Assembly (NCBI RefSeq): GCF_905201705.1
Contig: NZ_CAJKOX010000003.1
Coordinates: 89,168-153,167, forward strand
From: an uncultured Marvinbryantia sp.
GTDB taxonomy: Bacteria; Bacillota; Clostridia; Lachnospirales; Lachnospiraceae
Reading direction: 5' to 3'
Length of the DNA stretch: 64,000 nucleotides
In this document: positions 59,369-64,000 of the stretch, in pieces
Numbering within the stretch: position 1 is the first letter of the stretch
Layout of the letters: each line of letters starts with the position of its first letter
Translations under genes and position numbers: made by a program
Notes under the pieces: model-generated
The model's database searches: none
What the model was told of the DNA's origin: nothing
The model's input: only the letters and a program-made list of their open reading frames with translations

Positions 59369-60602
59369 GTTCCTTCCTCCTGTCCCTGCGCTCCGCCCAC
59401 ACAGCGATTGCCGCCGCAAACGCACTCGTGACAAACAGCGCCGCCCACATCAGAATACGCGTGCTGTCCGCTGTCACCGGAACCTGCATCTTTGTCACAC
59501 TGCCGTCCTCTCCGCGGGCGGAAAAAATCCACGCCACCTTTCCGGTCAGCTTTTGAAAGCGATTGTCCATCTCCGGCGAGAGGCTTAATTTCACGGTCAG
59601 ATCTCTGCTGCGCCCGGCTGCAAATTGCCCAAGGCTGATATCCTGCAGCATAGACGCACTGCCCGGCGCTGCGCCTGCCTGACTCGTCTGCACCGGCGCT
59701 GCACCGCCCGAATCCGCACTGTCCGGCGAACCGCACACAGCGCCCCGATAAAGCAGCCTGCCGCCCTCTGTTATCTCAATCACCGCATATTTTGTGAGAA
59801 GCTGCCGCACCAATCTGATCTGCTCATCACTCATGCTCTCCTGCTCTGTCTGCTCAGCGCGCAGAAAGATTTCCACTGTTTCCATGCTTTTATTCTCCAC
59901 TGCTATTTTCTGTGTGCGTCCGCACCCCGGCGTCAGATTTTTAAATGCCGCAAATAAATCTGTATTTCTGCTGTTTGTCGTAAATCCCTGCGCTTTACCA
60001 AGATACGTGACTGCCGTCTTTTCCGCTGCCGGAGCCTTTGGAAAGACAATGCCAAGCTCCTCCAGGCGAACTTTCCAGATGGACGCCGCATCCTTATCTG
60101 CCTGCACCGATTCCATACAGACAATAATTTCTGCGTCCTTTCCCCTGTATTCGTTTCCGGCTTTCGCGGAAAGCGTGAAAGACTCCATCAGCGGCTCCCG
60201 CGTCGTCTCCCCTGCCCGCAAAATTTCTCTGTAATAAAACCATCCGTCATCCTTCTGTTCCCAGAAGCGGCTGTTGAAGCTGATCTCGATCATATCCGGA
60301 TTCAGCCCGTCCGCCGTCCGCAGCTTTCCGTCCGCATCCCGTACCCCAAATACCTTTGTCACCGAAACGCGTACAAGAATATCCACCGTACCCTCATTTT
60401 TCACATGTACCTTCTTTTGCACCGTTTCCGAAGGATTTACATGCGCGGGCACATTATATTCTTCCACGATCTGCGCCTTATAGGATGCCATTGTGAGCAC
60501 ATTGTCTGTCCGGCTCTGAATGGTCCAAAACGCATATCCCATAAATGTCACTGACACAGCAAACAATATTGTCAGCAGAATTGTTCCGATTTTCCTTCCC
60601 AT
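59343..60602 (-). CDS. Membrane-anchored protein of the SipW operon, 419 residues
   Basis: N-terminal hydrophobic segment (TILLTILFAVSVTFMGYAFW) followed by a beta-rich ectodomain in which KKVHVKNEGTVDILVRVSVT near 63 resembles the TasA-like core. A Ser/Gly/Ala-rich linker lies near 295-325, and a C-terminal membrane helix (MWAALFVTSAFAAAIAVW, about 383-400) has a basic cytoplasmic tail. It could anchor or nucleate the fibre proteins at the cell surface. Function not established for this family. Its end overlaps sipW by 26 bases. Confidence 0.75.
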   Translation of the reverse strand: MGRKIGTILLTILFAVSVTFMGYAFWTIQSRTDNVLTMASYKAQIVEEYNVPAHVNPSETVQKKVHVKNEGTVDILVRVSVTKVFGVRDADGKLRTADGLNPDMIEISFNSRFWEQKDDGWFYYREILRAGETTREPLMESFTLSAKAGNEYRGKDAEIIVCMESVQADKDAASIWKVRLEELGIVFPKAPAAEKTAVTYLGKAQGFTTNSRNTDLFAAFKNLTPGCGRTQKIAVENKSMETVEIFLRAEQTEQESMSDEQIRLVRQLLTKYAVIEITEGGRLLYRGAVCGSPDSADSGGAAPVQTSQAGAAPGSASMLQDISLGQFAAGRSRDLTVKLSLSPEMDNRFQKLTGKVAWIFSARGEDGSVTKMQVPVTADSTRILMWAALFVTSAFAAAIAVWAERRDRRKEHESDNEDD

Positions 60603-60617
60603 ACACCTGTCTCCACA

Positions 60618-61394
60618 TTATGCACTCCCGGACGCGGAGCCTGCATCTGAACGCAATTCTTCATCCAGAGCAGCCAGCGCTTCCTTCTGTCCGGCAAATC
60701 CAGATGCCTGTATCGCTTCCGCCTTCACGATAATCTGAAAATCTCCAAGCGTCTTAATCTGCTCATTTTTCCACTCGGTCGGCAGAGCAAGCGTCGTAAA
60801 CAGCACCGCCTCCCCGCCGATTTTCAAAATGCCCTTGCCATCTTCTCCCATGTAATTGCAGACAATTTCATTCTCCGTCGACCGCTGTGCATCGACCTCA
60901 AAAAGCGGATTGATCATAGGCAGCAGCTCAAGCTCCGCAAGCGTATAGCCCGGAATCCGCCCCTGTACAAGCTTTTTGGCCGTGCCGGTCTGCTCATAAG
61001 AGCCTGTATATGTGCTGTCATAGCGTATCATTGTCTTCATCAGCGCCAGACGTCCGGCGTCCGTTACCGGCGTACCGCTGCTGTCCGCCAGAAGGATCCG
61101 CATCCGGGCATAGCAAGGCTCTTCTCCGTTTTTCGATGATGTAATATTCTTTACCGTCGGATTTTTATACACGCTGTAGCCCGGATACACATTCACACCA
61201 TCTCCTTCCTCCGGGTTCCAGTCCGGCTCCTGCAGCCCGATTTCCAGATCGCCCACTGTAAAGGTATTTGACAGACTCTGACGGCTGGTCAGATACGCCA
61301 GCGTTCCCTGTATGCTGACAAACACAAGCGCCAGCAGCATCGCCGCGATGCCCAATGCTTTTACCATAGTTTTCCTTGTTTCTGTATTTTTCAT
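60618..61394 (-). CDS. SipW-dependent secreted protein (CalY/TasA-like), 258 residues
   Basis: Signal peptide with LALVFVSIQGTLAYLTSRQS, the SipW-type A-Y-L-T end, then a mature domain with FTVGDLEIGLQEPDW near 45, NPTVKNITSSKNGEEPCYAR near 78 and a long acidic/alanine-rich tail. It is likely the main fibre-type subunit or a companion. An upstream in-frame ATG at 61436 is inside the previous gene; GGGAGG precedes 61394, which overlaps the preceding stop (ATGA). Confidence 0.8.
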   Translation of the reverse strand: MKNTETRKTMVKALGIAAMLLALVFVSIQGTLAYLTSRQSLSNTFTVGDLEIGLQEPDWNPEEGDGVNVYPGYSVYKNPTVKNITSSKNGEEPCYARMRILLADSSGTPVTDAGRLALMKTMIRYDSTYTGSYEQTGTAKKLVQGRIPGYTLAELELLPMINPLFEVDAQRSTENEIVCNYMGEDGKGILKIGGEAVLFTTLALPTEWKNEQIKTLGDFQIIVKAEAIQASGFAGQKEALAALDEELRSDAGSASGSA

Positions 61395-61885
61395 GCGATT
61401 TCCTCCCACGCTTCCTTTATTGTATTTTTTCCACACTGCACCGCCTCCGCATACACATAAATATCAAACGGCGGTATCTCCCCTGCATCCTGCCTGACGG
61501 TAACGCAGTCAAACAACGTGCCGGTCTTTTGCCCCGGCTGCAGCCGCTCCTGCCAGTAATAGTATCCGTCCTCTCCCGCCTGCCATCCCGGATTGATCAC
61601 AAGCGCCTCACAGTAATCTTTGGCATCGCTGTCCGTAAAATGAACGGCTGCCCGCACATAACAGTCAATATCTGAACTGCTGCATATGCGCGGTGCTTTT
61701 ACGATCACTTTCCCGGGGGTTACCTCCCCGGGCGGTTCAAATTTTTCATCAATGGTAATATCCACAGCGGATACCCCAAAGCGGTTCGCCGCGTCATCCC
61801 GCGCGGTCAGATAGGCATACGACACCCCTGCACCTACGCCCAGAATAAGCGTACCTGTCAATACGGCCATCATAAAATATTTCAT
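61391..61885 (-). CDS. SipW-dependent secreted protein (CalY/TasA-like), 164 residues
   Basis: Signal peptide GTLILGVGAGVSYAYLTARD followed by a short beta-rich mature part: PGKVIVKAPRICSSSDIDCY near 57 and GYYYWQERLQPGQKTGTLFD near 106, the same blocks as in the other cargo proteins. First annotated member of the operon. It lacks a well-placed ribosome site of its own; a 31-codon reading frame upstream ends in an ATGA overlap with its start. Confidence 0.78.
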   Translation of the reverse strand: MKYFMMAVLTGTLILGVGAGVSYAYLTARDDAANRFGVSAVDITIDEKFEPPGEVTPGKVIVKAPRICSSSDIDCYVRAAVHFTDSDAKDYCEALVINPGWQAGEDGYYYWQERLQPGQKTGTLFDCVTVRQDAGEIPPFDIYVYAEAVQCGKNTIKEAWEEIA

Positions 61886-61977
61886 TTTTCTGTGTACATT
61901 CCTTTCCCTGTTTGATTTACATTTCTCTGAGTCTCTGGCGGATCCGCCGGAAATTGATATGGAAAAGACTTTTCCAT
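61882..61977 (-). CDS. Possible 31-residue upstream ORF of the SipW operon
   Basis: ATG at 61977 with AGGAG 6 bases upstream, 31 codons, ending in a TGA that overlaps the next gene's ATG. The peptide (begins MEKSFPYQFPADPPETQ) has no recognised family. Against it: the predicted transcription start near 61984 would cut into the ribosome site, leaving an almost leaderless message, and the first codons fall in a palindrome that may be an operator. Confidence 0.35.
   Translation of the reverse strand: MEKSFPYQFPADPPETQRNVNQTGKGMYTEK
61959..61977. promoter_or_regulatory. Perfect 9-1-9 palindrome at the start of the SipW operon
   Basis: ATGGAAAAGACTTTTCCAT, a perfect dyad, lies about 7-25 bases after the predicted transcription start. 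It is either an operator for an unidentified repressor or a 5' hairpin. Confidence 0.65.
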
Positions 61978-61990
61978 CGACTTCTCCTAC

Positions 61991-62019
61991 ATTATAGCAT
62001 ATTCCGTTTTGTATTGCAA
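61991..62019 (-). promoter_or_regulatory. Promoter of the SipW operon
   Basis: TTGCAA (62019-62014) and TATAAT (61996-61991) on the minus strand with a 17-base spacer. Confidence 0.85.
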
Positions 62020-62134
62020 GTACTAATTATCATTTTATTTATACTAATATCATATTGTATATTTGTTTCTAACTATCTGCATGAACAGGAGCCCGGACGC
62101 ATAAAATAAACAAACCATATCCGGAGCATTTCTT

Positions 62135-63898
62135 ATGAAAAAGCTTTCTCTTGCCCTGATTCCCGCCGGCTGTCTGCTGCTTTGCGCCGCCCTGCGCTAC
62201 CATAATGCCGCTGACGCGCACCGGGCTGCCGGTGAATTTCAGAATTTCACGCAATCCATGTTCCAGAAGGAAATCACCGCCAGCACCCTCTCCCTGCATT
62301 ACACGCTGGAAAATCCCGCCGACTACGGTATCACCGACTATCCGGTAACGTTCGGCGACACGGAGGAAATCTCTCTGGTAGCCTCGGCGTCGCGCTCCGC
62401 GCAGCAGTATCTCCAGATGCTCTCTGAGATCTCCTACAGCGATCTTTCCCTGCAGAACCGGATTACCTATGACATCCTGCTGCTTGGTCTGGAAAATGAA
62501 AAAAGCGCGGAAACCTTTGCGCTGTACAGAGAACCCCTCGGTCCGACCATCGGCGTACAGGCGCAGCTTCCGGTATTGCTCTCAGAATACGCCTTCTCCG
62601 ATAAAGCGGACATCGAGGAATACCTTGCGCTGATCGCCCAGACAGATTCTTATTTTTCTTCCATAATAAAATTTGAACGCGCCCGCTCCGCCGCCGGTCT
62701 TTTTATGAGCGATAAAAACACCGACGCTATCCTTGCGCAGTGCCGCTCGTTTATTGGCTCCAGCGATTCAAAAAGCAACCTCCTGGTGACAATTTTTAAT
62801 GAAAAAGTGGACGCTCTTAATTTCCTGTCTGTCAAAGAAAAGGCGCAGCTCAAAGCCGAAAACCGCAAGGCAGTGGCAAACCATGTGATTCCCGCCTACG
62901 AGCTCCTGATCGAGGGGCTGGAATCCCTAAAGGGCACCGGTCAGAATGAGAATGGGCTCTGCTATCTGCCCGCCGGAAAAGCGTACTATGAGTATCTGAT
63001 GGTAAGCTCTGTCGGCTCCTACCTCCCCATTGACGCAATCGAACGGCGAATCCGCAAACAGCTTTCCGACGATGTGCTCGCCTGCCGCGACCTGCTTTCA
63101 AAATACCCTTCTGCCGCTTCCGGCGCCGATCTTACGGATATTCCGACGGAGCCTGTAGAAATTCTCAACGAGCTGCAGCAGAAAATGAGCGCCGACTATC
63201 CCGCCGCTCCGAAAACCACCTTCTCCGTGAAATATGTACATAAATCTCTGGAGGATTTTTTAAGTCCTGCCTTTTATCTGACGCCGCCCATCGATAATCC
63301 GGACGCAAATGTCATTTATATTAACCGTGCCGGCGTTTCCTCCCCGCTGGAGCTGTACACCACACTGGCGCACGAGGGCTATCCGGGGCACCTCTACCAG
63401 AATATCAGCTCCGGGAATTACCTTGACCCGGTGCGCGCGCTTTTTTCCTTCGGCGGCTATACGGAAGGGTGGGCGACCTACGTGGAAATGGGCAGCTATG
63501 ATTACGCCCTGCCCGCTTCCGCCTCCGACGAGGCGAGGGCAGGCGTCGAATACGCCCGCCTGAACCGCTCCGTGATGCTCGGTCTTTCCTCGCTCCTTGA
63601 TATCTGCATCCATTACCGCGGCTACACGCGCGAACAGACCGCAGCTTTTCTGCAGAGCCTCGGTTTTGCAAACCCGGACAGCGCCGACGCTATTTTTGAT
63701 GCTATTATAGAAGCGCCCGCTAATTATCTGAAATATTATCTCGGATATCTGAGCTTTCTGGATCTGCGCAGCTATTGTGAGGAAAGCTGGCCGGATGTTT
63801 TTGAATTGAAGGATTTTCACAAACAAATTCTGCAGATTGGTCCGGCACCGTTTCCGGTGCTGGAAAAATATCTGAAGCTGTATTACACAACAAAATAA
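62135..63898 (+). CDS. DUF885-family exported protein (metallopeptidase-like)
   Basis: 587 residues. An N-terminal basic and hydrophobic stretch (LSLALIPAGCLLLCAAL) directs export; the cysteines do not form a canonical lipobox. Family marks are the metal-site-like AHEGYPGHLYQ near 413 and GGYTEGWATYVEMG near 440, which resemble an HExxH zincin arrangement with a downstream Glu. DUF885 proteins are probable zinc peptidases whose substrates are mostly unknown. GGAG precedes the ATG. It is divergent from the SipW operon, and whether it acts on those proteins is unknown. The repeat copy at 63899 begins right after its stop codon. Confidence 0.87.
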   Translation: MKKLSLALIPAGCLLLCAALRYHNAADAHRAAGEFQNFTQSMFQKEITASTLSLHYTLENPADYGITDYPVTFGDTEEISLVASASRSAQQYLQMLSEISYSDLSLQNRITYDILLLGLENEKSAETFALYREPLGPTIGVQAQLPVLLSEYAFSDKADIEEYLALIAQTDSYFSSIIKFERARSAAGLFMSDKNTDAILAQCRSFIGSSDSKSNLLVTIFNEKVDALNFLSVKEKAQLKAENRKAVANHVIPAYELLIEGLESLKGTGQNENGLCYLPAGKAYYEYLMVSSVGSYLPIDAIERRIRKQLSDDVLACRDLLSKYPSAASGADLTDIPTEPVEILNELQQKMSADYPAAPKTTFSVKYVHKSLEDFLSPAFYLTPPIDNPDANVIYINRAGVSSPLELYTTLAHEGYPGHLYQNISSGNYLDPVRALFSFGGYTEGWATYVEMGSYDYALPASASDEARAGVEYARLNRSVMLGLSSLLDICIHYRGYTREQTAAFLQSLGFANPDSADAIFDAIIEAPANYLKYYLGYLSFLDLRSYCEESWPDVFELKDFHKQILQIGPAPFPVLEKYLKLYYTTK

Positions 63899-63935
63899 TT
63901 ACTGTTCACTCCGTTCGCAGTAACCTTCGCAAATC
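63899..63935. repeat. TTACTG/CAGTAA dyad repeat, medium copy
   Basis: TTACTGTTCACTCCGTTCG then CAGTAACCTTCGCAAATC, identical to the left end of the long copy at 40939 over 36 bases. It starts at the base following the DUF885 stop codon. The remaining 65 bases to the window edge show no feature I can support. Confidence 0.78.
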
Positions 63936-64000
63936 AGGCATGAACCAATGTCATTTAGTTAAGGCAATTGAAAAAGATCAATCTGAAGGTCTAACTTAAA

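Noticed and set aside
63936..64000. Possible start of a mobile element or gene at the right edge
   Set aside because: Only 65 bases are available and no frame, inverted repeat or motif can be supported.

Overview
The window reads as chromosome of an anaerobic, low-to-medium GC Firmicute, most likely a gut Lachnospiraceae (Clostridia). This is an inference from strong AGGAGG-type ribosome binding sites, LplB/YtcP-type sugar ABC permeases, a group B [FeFe]-hydrogenase, DegV, AGCS and DUF885 proteins, and a dense set of LacI, ROK, GntR, MerR, MarR and AraC switches around sugar-acid operons. I see no rRNA, tRNA, CRISPR array, transposase or phage gene.

Left third (1-25.7 kb): plant- or host-glycan and hexuronate use. 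A minus-strand operon starts at a LacI-type operator near 8.8 kb. It encodes two sugar ABC permeases, a lipoprotein binding protein, a GH30, a GH3 with swapped domain order and a GH2 that runs off the left edge. A divergent LacI gene sits at 9.1 kb. Next comes the hexuronate block: kdgK and uxuB (minus) face a LacI gene and uxaC (plus) across a region with two identical TGTAAGCGCTTACA sites. An SDR-FGGY kinase-GPH symporter operon faces a ROK regulator. uxuA-gntR-kdgF-like cupin form another operon, with a palindromic operator upstream. Together uxaC, uxuB, uxuA and kdgK take glucuronate to KDPG, and the cupin would feed unsaturated uronates into the same route. A MerR regulator and a CaCA antiporter complete the block.

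Middle (25.7-37.2 kb): a ten-gene minus-strand operon with one clear promoter and one clear terminator. It carries a DapA-family aldolase, a PatB/MalY-type PLP enzyme, a complete Liv-type ABC importer, an M24 peptidase-fold protein, an RraA-family protein and a DgoK-family kinase. A MarR gene is divergent. The substrate is not recognisable and this looks like an undescribed catabolic system. To its right, 36.33-37.02 kb is a strongly promoted, purine-rich, repeat-structured and apparently non-coding unit that ends in a hairpin. It is the most unusual piece of DNA here.

Right half (37.2-64 kb): glgX with a group B [FeFe]-hydrogenase; a TetR-LytTR regulator-histidine kinase set followed by a two-subunit ABC exporter; degV; an AGCS symporter under a glycine riboswitch; citrate synthase; a 1,240-residue secreted surface protein; an MFS transporter with a divergent AraC; a SipW signal peptidase operon with four probable SipW substrates; and a DUF885 protein. 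Two dispersed repeat families occupy the gaps: seven copies of a TTACTG...CAGTAA dyad element, all to the right of 40.9 kb, and three copies of a terminator-like cassette carrying TTGTCGTATGCAT.
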